The notes beneath the pieces were generated by a model. It was not told the DNA's origin and made no database searches. It worked only from the letters and a program-made list of their open reading frames with translations. Position numbers and translations under genes: made by a program. Below are positions 25,355 to 34,137 of a DNA stretch of 64,000 bases, piece after piece (position 1 is the stretch's first letter; every line of letters starts with the position of its first letter). Source of the stretch: Rubrivirga sp. SAORIC476 (GTDB lineage: Bacteria > Bacteroidota > Rhodothermia > Rhodothermales > Rubricoccaceae); assembly GCF_002283555.1 (NCBI RefSeq), contig NZ_MVOI01000003.1:1476798-1540797 (forward strand). Direction: 5' to 3'.

Positions 25355-27910
25355 ATGACCTCCGTTCGCTTCCCCTCCACCCGCCTCGTCCTCGCCGTCG
25401 GCCTGGCCGCGCTGGTGGCCTCCGCTCCGCTCGCCCAGGTCCAGGGCGTCGGCTACCGGCTCTCTCCGTCGGCGACCTACGTCCTGTTCGACGGCGACGC
25501 GGCGCTCTCTGACGGCCTCCTCTACGGCGGGGGCGCCGGGCTCTCGTTCGGCGAGTTCCTGGAACTCAACGGCGCCTACCTGCTCGGCGACGTCGACACC
25601 GACTACTCCGACCTCTCCGGCGCCGAGGCGGACCTGCTGGCGGCGCTGCAGGCACTCGACGCGCGGGGCGTCAACGTGCAGCGCTACGGCGGCGATCTGA
25701 AGCTGAACTTGGCGACGGGCGCCGTGGTGCCGTTCCTGACGGGCGGCGCGGGCGTCGTCCGCTTCTCGCCCGACGGCTCGGCGGCCTCGCGGAGCCTCTA
25801 CCTGCTCGGCGGCGCGGGCCTCCAGTTCGCCGCGGCCGATCGGTACACGGTCTCGATCTCCGGCGAAGCCTTCGGCTACCGCTACAACCCCGGCACGGCG
25901 TTCTTCACGCCCGAGCAGCTGGAGGAGATCGGGCTCGGAATCGGGTCCTTCAACCAGACGGAGGTGATCAACCCGTCGGTGCGGGCCGCGCTGCAGCTCT
26001 ACCTGGGCGGTCGGCGACCGGGCCAGCTGACCGACATCGACCGGGCCTTCCAGAGCCAGTTCTCGGGCGGCCTCTCGGGCCTCAGCCTCGTCGTCGAGCC
26101 GTTCTACTCGCGTGCCGAGTTCGACCCGGCGTTCAACTATTCCGACCAGACGTTCGTGGGAGTCGAGGCGGGCTTCGACGTCGGACCGCTCATCGGGCTG
26201 CGCGGCTTCTACGGCCGCGGCACGGCGTCCGACGACCCGACCTCGTTCGAAGACATCCAGATGGTCGGCGGCGACCTTCGGCTTCGGCTCAGCGACGGCG
26301 ACGGCTTCGTCCCGTTCCTGACCGTCGGCGCGGGCTACCTCGACGTGCTCTCCGAGTACGGGCTCACGGCGGACGACGACCCGGAGACGAACCGGGCGCT
26401 GGCCGAGGACCGGCCGTTCGCGGTCGGCGGGGCGGGTCTCGAAATCCCGTTCGGGCGCCGCTTCCGCGCCATCGGCGAGGTGCGGGCGCTCGTGATGAGC
26501 ACGCAGGACGAGGGCGACCTCAGCCAGCCGGATGATGTGTACCTGAGCCCCGTCTACCGGGCCGGCCTCTCGTTCGGGCTGGGCGGAAGCGCGGGCCGCG
26601 AGGTCGCCGTGGTGCGCCAGAGCGAACTGGACGCCGAGCGTGCCCGCGCTCAGGCGGACCTGGAGATCGAGCGCGCCCGCTACGAGGCCGAACTGGCTGC
26701 CCAGCAGGCGGCCGCCGAGGCGCGCGAGGCCGAGCTCCAGCTCGCCATCGAGCAGGCCCGCGCCGACGGCGACTCGATGGCCGTCGCGCGCCTCGAACTC
26801 CAGCGCGCCTCGACCCCGCTCGTCGCCCCCACCGCGACGCTCGCTGCCGACGCGGTGGACGGCGGCCGTGTCGGCGGGGATGGCGTGGCGACCTCGCTGC
26901 CGACGCCGATTCGCACGACGCGCGGCGAGCGCATCGTGACGATCCCGCTGCCGGAGCGCGGCGAACTGTACGTTCGCTACGGCGACGTGGAGGGCGGCTC
27001 CGTGGTCGGCCCCCTGGACGGGACCGGAGCCGCTCCGTCGCCCTACACCCAGCCCGCACCCAGCGCCCTGGCCCCACAGGCGCAGGCCGCACCGGCCGAG
27101 GCCGTCACCGAGGCGGACCTCCGGCAGGCCGTCCGTGACGCGCTGCGCGAGGCCCTCGCCGCCCAGAACGCGACGGGCGCCGCCCTCACCGACGCCGACG
27201 TGGCGGCCATCGAGCGGCGCGTCGAGAACCAGCTCGCCGACCGCATCGGGGACCGCCTCCGGTCGTCCGACACCGGCATCACGGCCGCCGATCTCGCGGC
27301 GATGGAGCGTCGCCTGGAGCAGCGCATCGCGCTCTCGGCGGCTCCGCGCGAGGCCGCGCCCGTCGTGGTGGCGACGCCGACGCCAGACGTGGTGACGCCG
27401 GTTGCCCCCGCGCCGACGGTCGTGACGCCACCAGGCGAGATCGTGGCGCCGACCGTCGCCGCCCGGCAGGGCGTGACCTCGCTCTCGCCCACGATCGGGC
27501 TCGGGTTCGGGCGGAGCGAGAACGCGCTCGTCGGCGCGCGGGCGACCTACCGGATGGGCACGATCACCTACCTCCCGGAGCTGCTCGTCGGCGTGACCGG
27601 CCGCCGGTCGCTGACGGCCACCATGGACGCGGCGTTCACGCTGCCCGCGGCGTCGTTCGCCGAGTACGGGGCGCCCTACCTCCGCCTCGGCGTCGGCCTC
27701 GTCAACACGGGCGCGAGCGACGAGATTCCGGACACGTTCGACGAGGAGATCGACGACGGCGGCACGGCGCTGACGCTCAACCTCGGGCTGGGGGCGGACG
27801 TGGTGTACGGCGGCGGTCGCTTCTTCGCCGACTTCAGCACGGGCAACTTCGGCCGCTACAACCGCCTCACGGCGGGCTACCGGTTCCCGTTCGGAACGCC
27901 GTCGTACTAG
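25355..27910 (+). CDS. Large outer-membrane barrel / coiled-coil protein
   Basis: 851 residues, exported (VLAVGLAALVASAPLAQ). About residues 30-225 and 230-410 are two barrel-like regions rich in Gly and aromatic residues (GAGLSFGEFLELNGAYLLGD; LSLVVEPFYSRAEFDPAFNY). A charged coiled coil follows (QSELDAERARAQADLEIERA to about residue 490), then the motif IVTIPLPERGELYVRYG (527-543), helical segments about 580-660, a Pro/Val linker, and a final barrel (ITYLPELLVGVTGRRSLTAT to the C-terminal ...GYRFPFGTPSY). The very similar motif in the next protein suggests a joint surface structure. No family name can be given. Confidence 0.65.
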   Translation: MTSVRFPSTRLVLAVGLAALVASAPLAQVQGVGYRLSPSATYVLFDGDAALSDGLLYGGGAGLSFGEFLELNGAYLLGDVDTDYSDLSGAEADLLAALQALDARGVNVQRYGGDLKLNLATGAVVPFLTGGAGVVRFSPDGSAASRSLYLLGGAGLQFAAADRYTVSISGEAFGYRYNPGTAFFTPEQLEEIGLGIGSFNQTEVINPSVRAALQLYLGGRRPGQLTDIDRAFQSQFSGGLSGLSLVVEPFYSRAEFDPAFNYSDQTFVGVEAGFDVGPLIGLRGFYGRGTASDDPTSFEDIQMVGGDLRLRLSDGDGFVPFLTVGAGYLDVLSEYGLTADDDPETNRALAEDRPFAVGGAGLEIPFGRRFRAIGEVRALVMSTQDEGDLSQPDDVYLSPVYRAGLSFGLGGSAGREVAVVRQSELDAERARAQADLEIERARYEAELAAQQAAAEAREAELQLAIEQARADGDSMAVARLELQRASTPLVAPTATLAADAVDGGRVGGDGVATSLPTPIRTTRGERIVTIPLPERGELYVRYGDVEGGSVVGPLDGTGAAPSPYTQPAPSALAPQAQAAPAEAVTEADLRQAVRDALREALAAQNATGAALTDADVAAIERRVENQLADRIGDRLRSSDTGITAADLAAMERRLEQRIALSAAPREAAPVVVATPTPDVVTPVAPAPTVVTPPGEIVAPTVAARQGVTSLSPTIGLGFGRSENALVGARATYRMGTITYLPELLVGVTGRRSLTATMDAAFTLPAASFAEYGAPYLRLGVGLVNTGASDEIPDTFDEEIDDGGTALTLNLGLGADVVYGGGRFFADFSTGNFGRYNRLTAGYRFPFGTPSY

Positions 27911-27961
27911 GGCTCCCCTCCTCACGCTCAGTCCTCCGAACGCGCCGCCGCGCCCTATCCG

Positions 27962-29017
27962 ATGACGCTGTCTCGCCCGCTGCTCCTGGCCACCGCCGTC
28001 CTGCTGGCCGTGCCCGCCTCGGCGCAGGCGCCGGACACGGTGGCCGTGCGGGTGGATTCCGTGTCGGCCATGAGCGGACCGAGGCCGACGGTAACGGTGC
28101 CGCTGCCCAACGGACCCGGCGTGCTCTACTACCGCGCGGGCTCCGTCGGCTCAGCGTTCCGGCCCACCCCGGGCCGACGCGCACCGGTCGCCGCCGCCGC
28201 GCGCCCCGTCACGCAGGCCGCTCCGGCGGCGAACGTGGAGGCGGCGCGCGAAGCCCTCGGCCTCCCGCCGTCGGCCCAGCCGCGGGCGGCGACGGTGACG
28301 GAGGGCGTGAGCCGACTGGACCTGCTCCTGCTGGAGCGCGACCTGCTGGACGCCATCGACCGGCGCCTCGCCCGCCTCGACCTCGGCGCGGCGCCCCTGC
28401 CGGCCGCGCCCCAGGCGCCGACGGTGCTCGTGGTGCCCGGTCAGACGCCCGCGTCACCGCTGACGCCGGCTTCTCCCACCCCGGAGCCGGATCCTGTCGT
28501 GGCTCCGCCGGTGGTCGGCCCCGCGGTCCCGCGCCCCGCACCCGGTCCGGTGACCGTGGAGACGATCGAGCGGGCGATCCTCGAAACCGGCCTCTTCCGC
28601 ACGACGACGGTCAACTTCGAGTTCGCGAAGGCGGCGCTGCTGCCGACCTCGGCGGCGACGCTGGATGTCCTCGCCGACGTGCTCCGCCGCTACCCCGACC
28701 TGCGTGTCGAGGTGGGCGGGCATACCGACGACCGCGGCTCGGACGCGACCAACGACGCGCTCTCGCAGCGCCGTGCGGAGTCGGTGCGCGACTACCTCGT
28801 GGCCTCGGGCGTGACGTCCGACCGGCTGACGGCCGTGGGCTACGGCGAGCGGCGGCCGGTGGCGGACAACGGCAACGATACAGGCCGCGCGCTGAACCGG
28901 CGCGTCGAGTTCGTGGTGCTCAGCCCCGAGGGCGCCACGAGCACCCGCCCGGCGGAGGCGCCCACCGTGCGAGACGTGATCCGCGAGGAACTGGAGCGGA
29001 TGCGCGGCGACGGCTAG
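27962..29017 (+). CDS. OmpA-family peptidoglycan-binding protein
   Basis: 351 residues with the signal MTLSRPLLLATAVLLAVPAS. An N-terminal Pro/Ala-rich half (with VTVPLPNGPGVLYYRAG at 44-60) leads to an OmpA C-terminal domain (about residues 205-330): TVNFEFAKAALLPTSAATLD, VEVGGHTDDRGSDATNDALS, RRAESVRDYLVASGVTSDRL, and GYGERRPVADN. The TDDRGS and GRALNRRVEF motifs place the diaminopimelate-binding Asp and Arg. It tethers the outer membrane to the cell wall, and the preceding barrel protein is likely its partner (51-base gap). Confidence 0.85.
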   Translation: MTLSRPLLLATAVLLAVPASAQAPDTVAVRVDSVSAMSGPRPTVTVPLPNGPGVLYYRAGSVGSAFRPTPGRRAPVAAAARPVTQAAPAANVEAAREALGLPPSAQPRAATVTEGVSRLDLLLLERDLLDAIDRRLARLDLGAAPLPAAPQAPTVLVVPGQTPASPLTPASPTPEPDPVVAPPVVGPAVPRPAPGPVTVETIERAILETGLFRTTTVNFEFAKAALLPTSAATLDVLADVLRRYPDLRVEVGGHTDDRGSDATNDALSQRRAESVRDYLVASGVTSDRLTAVGYGERRPVADNGNDTGRALNRRVEFVVLSPEGATSTRPAEAPTVRDVIREELERMRGDG

Positions 29018-29027
29018 ATCCGGCGTG

Positions 29028-29101
29028 TGGGCGGTGAGGGATTCGAACCCCCGACCCCCTCGGTGTAAACGAGGTGCTCTAACCAGCTGAGCTAACCGCC
29101 C
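29028..29101 (-). tRNA. tRNA-Val (anticodon TAC)
   Basis: 74 bases on the minus strand. The 7-base acceptor stem (GGGCGGT with ACCGCCC), D-arm TAGCTCAGCTGGTTAGAGC, anticodon loop with TAC, and GGTTCGAATCC T-arm are all canonical. The 3' CCA is not encoded. It reads GUA/GUG (and possibly other Val) codons. Confidence 0.96.
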
Positions 29102-29108
29102 GCGCCCG

Positions 29109-29128
29109 CCTCGGCGAATCCGCCGAGG
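29109..29128. repeat. CCTCGGCG/CGCCGAGG hairpin between two tRNA genes
   Basis: An 8-base inverted repeat with loop AATC sits between the tRNA-Val and tRNA-Gly genes. It could end the tRNA-Gly transcript or be a tRNA-spacer feature. It is one of the CCTCGG/CCGAGG hairpins in the window. Confidence 0.5.
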
Positions 29129-29195
29129 TCGGCGGCGGGGTGCCCGAGGCGGCACAACCAAAAAAGGCCGGTCGGTGGCGTGCCGACCGGCCCGG

Positions 29196-29268
29196 AGCGG
29201 GAAACGGGACTCGAACCCGCGACCCTCAGCTTGGGAAGCTGATGCTCTACCAACTGAGCTATTCCCGC
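29196..29268 (-). tRNA. tRNA-Gly (anticodon CCC)
   Basis: 73 bases on the minus strand. The acceptor stem GCGGGAA pairs with TTCCCGC. The D-arm is TAGCTCAGTTGGTAGAGC, the anticodon loop is TTCCCAA (anticodon CCC, reading GGG), and the T-arm GGTTCGAGTCC is standard. No CCA is encoded. It probably shares a transcript with tRNA-Val downstream (94 bases away). Confidence 0.95.
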
Positions 29269-29388
29269 AGTACGCGCCCCCGGGGACGCGGATCGAGAAG
29301 GTACGGGATCCGCGAGAGACGAGTCAACACGGGGGGCGCAGGGTGCACGAAGTCAACGGCCCTTCACGGGCGCCTCGCGGCGGCACGG

Positions 29389-29396
29389 TATCTTTT
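29389..29396 (+). promoter_or_regulatory. Probable -7 box of the rpmH operon
   Basis: TATCTTTT, followed by CGG, lies about 120 bases before the rpmH ATG. It matches the TAnnTTTG class of Bacteroidota promoters. The long leader is usual for rpmH. Confidence 0.5.
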
Positions 29397-29514
29397 CGGC
29401 CCGCCGCCCGTGCCCCCGTGGCCCGAGCGGCGCTCTCGTGTTTCCCCCGTCGGCTCGCAACCGGGCACTCTGCCCGCCGCGACGCCGCTGCCGCCGCGCC
29501 CCAGGCGCCCCCCG

Positions 29515-29670
29515 ATGAAGCGCACCTACCAGCCCAGCCGCCGCAAGCGCGCCAACAAGCACGGCTTCCGCTCGCGCATGGCCACCAAGAACGGCCGCAA
29601 CGTCCTCGCCCGCCGCCGGGCCAAGGGCCGCCACGCCCTGACCGTCAGCGACACGAAGCCGGGCAAGTAG
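29515..29670 (+). CDS. rpmH: 50S ribosomal protein L34
   Basis: 51 residues, [20 protein letters not shown] followed by [19 protein letters not shown]: the universal L34 sequence of the large ribosomal subunit. The C-terminus [12 protein letters not shown] is a few residues longer than E. coli L34, as in other Bacteroidota-group bacteria. The start is the ATG of MKRTYQ. It begins the conserved rpmH-rnpA-yidC-mnmE block. Confidence 0.98.
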   Translation: MKRTYQPSRRKRANKHGFRSRMATKNGRNVLARRRAKGRHALTVSDTKPGK

Positions 29671-29687
29671 CCCCGGCTCGCGTCGCC

Positions 29688-30146
29688 ATGCCGCGGCCGA
29701 CCGCCTTCCCGCGCTCGCGTCGCCTCAAGCGGCGTCGCCTGATCCGCCCGCTCTTCGAGCGGGACCGGACCGACGTGCAGCGGGTTCGCGCCGGGACCGT
29801 CGTCCTGCTGACGCGCACCGTGCCGCGCGCCGACACCGGCCACGACGTGGGCCTGCAGGTCGGCTTCGCGCCGGGACGCCGCCGGACGAACGCGCTGCGG
29901 ACGCAGGTCCGCCGCCACCTCCGGGAGACGTTTCGGCTGCATCAGGAGGCCTTGCTCGGCCGCTTCGGCGACCGTCCGGACGCGCTCACGGTGATGGTCC
30001 TCTTCCGGGGCCGCGACGCCGACGCCGGGGCGGCTATCCGCCGCGACCTCCCGCGCGCCCTCGCCCGACTGGCCGACGCCGACCTCCAGGTCGCCGACCG
30101 TCCGCTCTCGACGCCCGACGCACCTCCGGAGACGCGGCCCTCGTAG
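29688..30146 (+). CDS. rnpA: Ribonuclease P protein component
   Basis: The protein cofactor of RNase P, which matures tRNA 5' ends. 152 residues. N-terminal RSRRLKRRRLIRPLFERDRT, the GLQVGFAPGRRRTNALR stretch (the RNR motif region, here RRRTNALRTQVRRHLRETFR) and a long C-terminal tail are seen. The basic central helix is the RNA-binding part. Its start lies 17 bases after the L34 stop. The yidD gene that often follows is absent; yidC comes next, 26 bases on. Confidence 0.93.
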   Translation: MPRPTAFPRSRRLKRRRLIRPLFERDRTDVQRVRAGTVVLLTRTVPRADTGHDVGLQVGFAPGRRRTNALRTQVRRHLRETFRLHQEALLGRFGDRPDALTVMVLFRGRDADAGAAIRRDLPRALARLADADLQVADRPLSTPDAPPETRPS

Positions 30147-30172
30147 CCGCCCCTCGACCTCCCCCAACGCAC

Positions 30173-32077
30173 GTGGAACCCCAGGGCCTCGACCGCACCG
30201 CCATCGCGGGCATCCTCCTCATGTCCCTCATCCTGGGACTGTGGCTGATCCAGACCGCGCCGACGCCCGAGCAGGTCGAGGCGCAGCGCGCCGCCGCCGA
30301 CTCGATCGCCGCCGTCCAGGCCGACGCCGCAGAGCCCGAGGCCGTCGAGGAGACCCCGGAGGAGGGCATCGTGACGCCCACCGACTCGACGTTCGCGCGG
30401 GCGCTGAACCGGCCCGAGCGGCGCGTGACCGTCGTCACCGACCGCGTCGTCGCGACGTTCTCGACGCAGGGCGGTACACCGGTCTCCTACAAGCTCCGCA
30501 GCTACGACCGCGCGAGCACCGACGAGCCCGTCGAGCTGGTGTCCAACGAGGACGGCGCGCTCGCCATCGGCGTGCTGCCGTCGCGCGGAGAGTATCTGGA
30601 CACGCGGGCGCTCTCGTTCACGCCCATCGTGAACGGGCAGCCGTTCGCCGACGACACGCTGCGAATTGAAGAGGGTGAGGCGGAGCTTCGCTTCGAGGCA
30701 CCGATCGGGCAGGGCGCGCTGCGACTCGTGTACGGCTTCCACCACGACGCCTACGACCTCGACTTCCGCGTCGAGACGCCCGGCACGAACCTGCTCTCGC
30801 AGGGCGGGGGCTACGAGATCCTCTGGGACGGCGCCCTCCCGCTGGCCGAGGCCGACCCCCAGGGCGAGTCCCAGCAGGCAGGCGCCTTCGTCCGCACCGG
30901 CGGCGAGGACACCGAGTCGGTCAAGTTCACCAAGGCGGGCGAGGCCGAGCCCCTCGTCCTCGGCGGGCAGGTGGACTGGGTCGCCGTCAAGACCAAGTTC
31001 TTCATCGCCGCCCTGATCCCGGACGCCGGCACGACCACCGAGGCGGGCCGGGTGGAGGGCTCCCAGGTGGGCGAGGCCGACGAGCCGGACAGCGGCTTCG
31101 CGCAGGACTACCGCGCCGCCATTGAGATGCCACGCCTGCCGGCGGGCGAGTCGGCCGCGTTCACGCTCTACCTCGGCCCCCTGGAGCTGCGCCGCCTCGC
31201 GGACTACGGCCTCTACGACACCGTCGACTTCGGCGCCTGGGTCGGGTTCATGATCCGCCCCATCGCGCAGTACGTCGTCGCGCCCACGTTCGCGTTCCTG
31301 TCGACGTTCATCCCGAACTACGGGTACGTCATCCTCGTGTTCGCGCTGCTGGTCAAGCTGCTGCTCTGGCCGCTGACGGCGGTGAGCTACCGGAGCGCGG
31401 CCAAGATGCGCGAGCTGCAGCCCCAGCTGGCCGCCGTCAAGGAGAAGTATGGCGACGACCCGCAGAAGATGCAGGAGGCGACCATGCGGGTCTACAAGGA
31501 GGCGGGCGTGAACCCGCTCGGTGGCTGCCTCCCGATGCTGCTCCAGTATCCGCTGCTGATCGCGCTGTGGCGCTTCTTCCAGTCGACGCTGGTGCTGCGC
31601 GGCGAGTCGTTCCTGTGGGCGGCCGACCTCTCGGCGCCCGACCCGGTCCTGAACCTGCCATTCACGATCCCCTTCGTGGGCGACTTCCTGGCGGGCTTCA
31701 CCATCCTGATGGCCATCTCGATGGTGATCTCGATGAAGCTCTCCATGTCGTCGTCGAGCGCGATGGGCGGGCAGCAGAAGGTGCTCATGTACCTGATGCC
31801 GATCATGTTCTTCGTCTTCTTCAACCGCTTCCCGTCGGGCCTGTCGCTGTACTACCTGGCGTTCAACATCTTCTCGATCGTCCAGCAGCGCCTCATCAAC
31901 AAGCAGGTCCACGACGCGCACCTGCGCGGGGAGACGCCGGAGATCGACAAGGCGGCCGCGGTGGCCGACAAGGCGGCGGGCAAGGGCAAGCGCTCCAAAC
32001 GACCGGGCCGCCGCAGCCTCACCTCGCAGGTGGTCTCGAAGAACGGCCGCGCGGACACGAAGAAGGGCAAGAAGTAG
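30173..32077 (+). CDS. yidC: Membrane protein insertase YidC
   Basis: Inserts and folds inner-membrane proteins. 634 residues with the GTG start at 30173. An N-terminal membrane helix (AIAGILLMSLILGLWLIQ) is followed by a large periplasmic beta domain (about 60-340, FSTQGGTPVSYKLRSYDRAS). The conserved translocase core has five helices (YGYVILVFALLVKLLLWPLT; MRVYKEAGVNPLGGCLPMLL; ITIEM-like MVISMKLSMSSSSA; LMPIMFFVFFNRFPSGLSLY). The C-terminal tail is Lys-rich (KGKRSKRPGRRSL), as is usual for interaction with ribosomes. Confidence 0.97.
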   Translation: MEPQGLDRTAIAGILLMSLILGLWLIQTAPTPEQVEAQRAAADSIAAVQADAAEPEAVEETPEEGIVTPTDSTFARALNRPERRVTVVTDRVVATFSTQGGTPVSYKLRSYDRASTDEPVELVSNEDGALAIGVLPSRGEYLDTRALSFTPIVNGQPFADDTLRIEEGEAELRFEAPIGQGALRLVYGFHHDAYDLDFRVETPGTNLLSQGGGYEILWDGALPLAEADPQGESQQAGAFVRTGGEDTESVKFTKAGEAEPLVLGGQVDWVAVKTKFFIAALIPDAGTTTEAGRVEGSQVGEADEPDSGFAQDYRAAIEMPRLPAGESAAFTLYLGPLELRRLADYGLYDTVDFGAWVGFMIRPIAQYVVAPTFAFLSTFIPNYGYVILVFALLVKLLLWPLTAVSYRSAAKMRELQPQLAAVKEKYGDDPQKMQEATMRVYKEAGVNPLGGCLPMLLQYPLLIALWRFFQSTLVLRGESFLWAADLSAPDPVLNLPFTIPFVGDFLAGFTILMAISMVISMKLSMSSSSAMGGQQKVLMYLMPIMFFVFFNRFPSGLSLYYLAFNIFSIVQQRLINKQVHDAHLRGETPEIDKAAAVADKAAGKGKRSKRPGRRSLTSQVVSKNGRADTKKGKK

Positions 32078-32112
32078 GACGTGCGTCGGCGGCCATGACG
32101 CGTTCCAGCCTA

Positions 32113-32166
32113 GCGACTCGCTCTCGCTGACGGAGCACTGCGTCTCTGTTGCGCGTTGCGAGTCGC
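32113..32166. repeat. Inverted repeat GCGACTCGC / GCGAGTCGC between yidC and mnmE
   Basis: The 9-base arms (32113-32121 and 32158-32166) are 36 bases apart. It lies in the only long gap of this operon. It may affect mnmE expression, but no T-run is present. Confidence 0.35.
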
Positions 32167-32183
32167 GCCTCCGACCTGCGGCC

Positions 32184-33578
32184 TTGACCACGCAACACGA
32201 ACCGCGCACCACCGAGACCATCGCCGCCCTGGCGACGGCCCGAGGCACGGCAGCGCTGGCGGTCCTGCGCGTGAGCGGACCGGACGCGGTCGCCATCGTG
32301 GACGCGATGTTCTCCGGCGACCTCACCGAGGCCGAGGGGCGGACGGTCCACGTGGGATGGGTCACGGGAGCAGACGGGCGACGGGTGGATCAGGTCGTGT
32401 GCGTCGTCTGGCGCGGGCCGCACTCGTCGACCGGCGAGGACGTGGTTGAGGTGACCTGCCACGGTGGCGACGTGGTCGCGGGCGCCGTCCTCCGAGCGCT
32501 GTTCGACGCTGGGGCCACCCCCGCGACGCCGGGCGCCTTCACGCAGCGCGCCTTCCTCAACGGCAAGCTGGACCTCGCGCAGGCCGAGGCCGTGGCGGAC
32601 CTGATCCACGCCGAGAGCCGACTCGGCCACCGCGCCGCCGTCTCGGCGCTCCGCGGGCGCGTGTCCGAGGCCGTCGGCGCGGTCCGCGAGGCGCTCGTGC
32701 AGACGGCGGCGCTGGTCGAGTTGGAACTCGACTTCGGCGAAGAGGACGTCGCCTTCGCCGACCGCACCCAACTCCGCGACTTGCTCGACACTGCCGACCG
32801 CGAGCTGGCCGACCTCATCGGCACCGCCCGCCTCGGGGCGCTCGCGCGCGATGGCGTCCGCGTCGTGCTCGGCGGCCGGCCCAACGCAGGCAAGTCGACG
32901 CTGCTGAACGCGCTCGTGGGCGACGACCGCGCCATCGTGAGCCCGACGCCCGGGACCACGCGCGACGCGGTCGAGGCGGAGGCCGAGATCGGGGGCTTGC
33001 GGGTCCGCTTCGTGGACACGGCGGGCCTGCGCGAGACGGCCGACGCCATCGAGGCCGAGGGCACGCGCCGCGCCCGCGCCGCCATCGACCGCGCCGACGT
33101 GCTGCTCTACGTCGTCGACGCGACCGTCGGCCTGGACGCCGAGGAGCGAACCTTCCTCGCCGACCTCGCCGAGCGCCAGCCCGAGGTGGCCGTGCTCGTG
33201 GTGGCGAACAAAACCGACCTCCTCGCGGCCCCCCTCGGCCCCGAGGCGGGGCCCCTCGCGCTGTCGGCGCAGGCCGCGCTCGCCGACGATGCCCGCCTGG
33301 ACGCGCTCCGCGCCGCGCTGCTCGACGCCGTCCGCGCGGGCGGGCTGGACGCGGCCGAGGGCGGGCTCGTCGCCGTCAACGAGCGGCACCGGGCCCACCT
33401 GGAGGCGGCGCGCGAGGCCATCGGGCGGGCGCGCACCTCGCTCGACGCGGGCGACGGCGGCGACACGCTAGCGCTCGACCTCCGCGACGCGCTCCACCAC
33501 CTCGGCCTCGTGACCGGCGCCGTCACCACCGAGCACGTCCTCGACGCCGTGTTCTCGCAGTTCTGCATCGGCAAGTAG
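32184..33578 (+). CDS. mnmE: tRNA uridine-5-carboxymethylaminomethyl GTPase MnmE
   Basis: With MnmG makes cmnm5U34 in tRNAs reading A/G-ending codons. 464 residues; the start is TTG at 32184. The N-terminal THF-binding domain (IAALATARGTAALAVLRVSG) and helical part are followed by a G domain (RPNAGKSTLLNALVG, TPGTTRDAV, VDTAGLRE, VANKTDL). The C-terminal FCIGK carries the catalytic cysteine. It follows yidC by 106 bases. Confidence 0.97.
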   Translation: MTTQHEPRTTETIAALATARGTAALAVLRVSGPDAVAIVDAMFSGDLTEAEGRTVHVGWVTGADGRRVDQVVCVVWRGPHSSTGEDVVEVTCHGGDVVAGAVLRALFDAGATPATPGAFTQRAFLNGKLDLAQAEAVADLIHAESRLGHRAAVSALRGRVSEAVGAVREALVQTAALVELELDFGEEDVAFADRTQLRDLLDTADRELADLIGTARLGALARDGVRVVLGGRPNAGKSTLLNALVGDDRAIVSPTPGTTRDAVEAEAEIGGLRVRFVDTAGLRETADAIEAEGTRRARAAIDRADVLLYVVDATVGLDAEERTFLADLAERQPEVAVLVVANKTDLLAAPLGPEAGPLALSAQAALADDARLDALRAALLDAVRAGGLDAAEGGLVAVNERHRAHLEAAREAIGRARTSLDAGDGGDTLALDLRDALHHLGLVTGAVTTEHVLDAVFSQFCIGK

Positions 33579-33614
33579 CGGAGAACGGAGCGGCGCCTCA
33601 GACGTTCGGACGCC

Positions 33615-34043
33615 GTGGACCTCTCCGATCTCCTCCCCGCCGAGACCGACTCCGCCGACGCCACCCGCGCGCTCGGCCGGGCGCTCGCTGCGCACCTCGA
33701 ACCGGGAGACGTGATCGCTCTCTCCGGCGACCTCGGCGCGGGCAAGACGCACCTCGTCCAGGGCGTCGCCGAGGGCCTCGGGCTGGACGGCGGCGCGGTC
33801 ACCTCGCCCACGTTCGCGCTCGTCCAAGAGCACGGCGACGGCGCCCTGCTCCACCTCGACCTCTACCGCATCGAGTCAGACGCCGAGGCGGGACGCCTCG
33901 GACTGGACGAACTGCTCGACGGCGACGCCATCGCCTTCGTCGAGTGGCCCGAGCGCGCGGCCGACTGGCTTCCGCCCCGCACCCTCTGGCTGCGGCTCAC
34001 CCACCTCGGCGGCGACCGAAGACGCGTGGAGACGGCGGAATGA
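33615..34043 (+). CDS. tsaE: tRNA threonylcarbamoyladenosine biosynthesis ATPase TsaE
   Basis: An ATPase that acts with TsaB/TsaD in t6A37 modification of tRNAs. 142 residues, GTG start. The P-loop is LSGDLGAGKTHLVQGVAEGL; VTSPTFALVQEHGDG and LLHLDLYRIESDAEAGRLGL carry the conserved DxYR motif, followed by ELLDGDAIAFVEWPERAAD. Small and complete; the following gene folC begins 16-94 bases later. Confidence 0.95.
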   Translation: MDLSDLLPAETDSADATRALGRALAAHLEPGDVIALSGDLGAGKTHLVQGVAEGLGLDGGAVTSPTFALVQEHGDGALLHLDLYRIESDAEAGRLGLDELLDGDAIAFVEWPERAADWLPPRTLWLRLTHLGGDRRRVETAE

Positions 34044-34137
34044 GACGGGAGCGCCGGGTATGCGACGACCTGCGCCCTCGACGCCACGCGAAGGAGACGC
34101 CACGCACACCTCCCCCTTCACCTCTCTCTCCGCATCT

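Noticed and set aside
25268-27925. An 885-residue open frame antisense to the barrel/coiled-coil gene
   Set aside because: Antisense shadow of a real gene with clear signal peptide and domains on the other strand.
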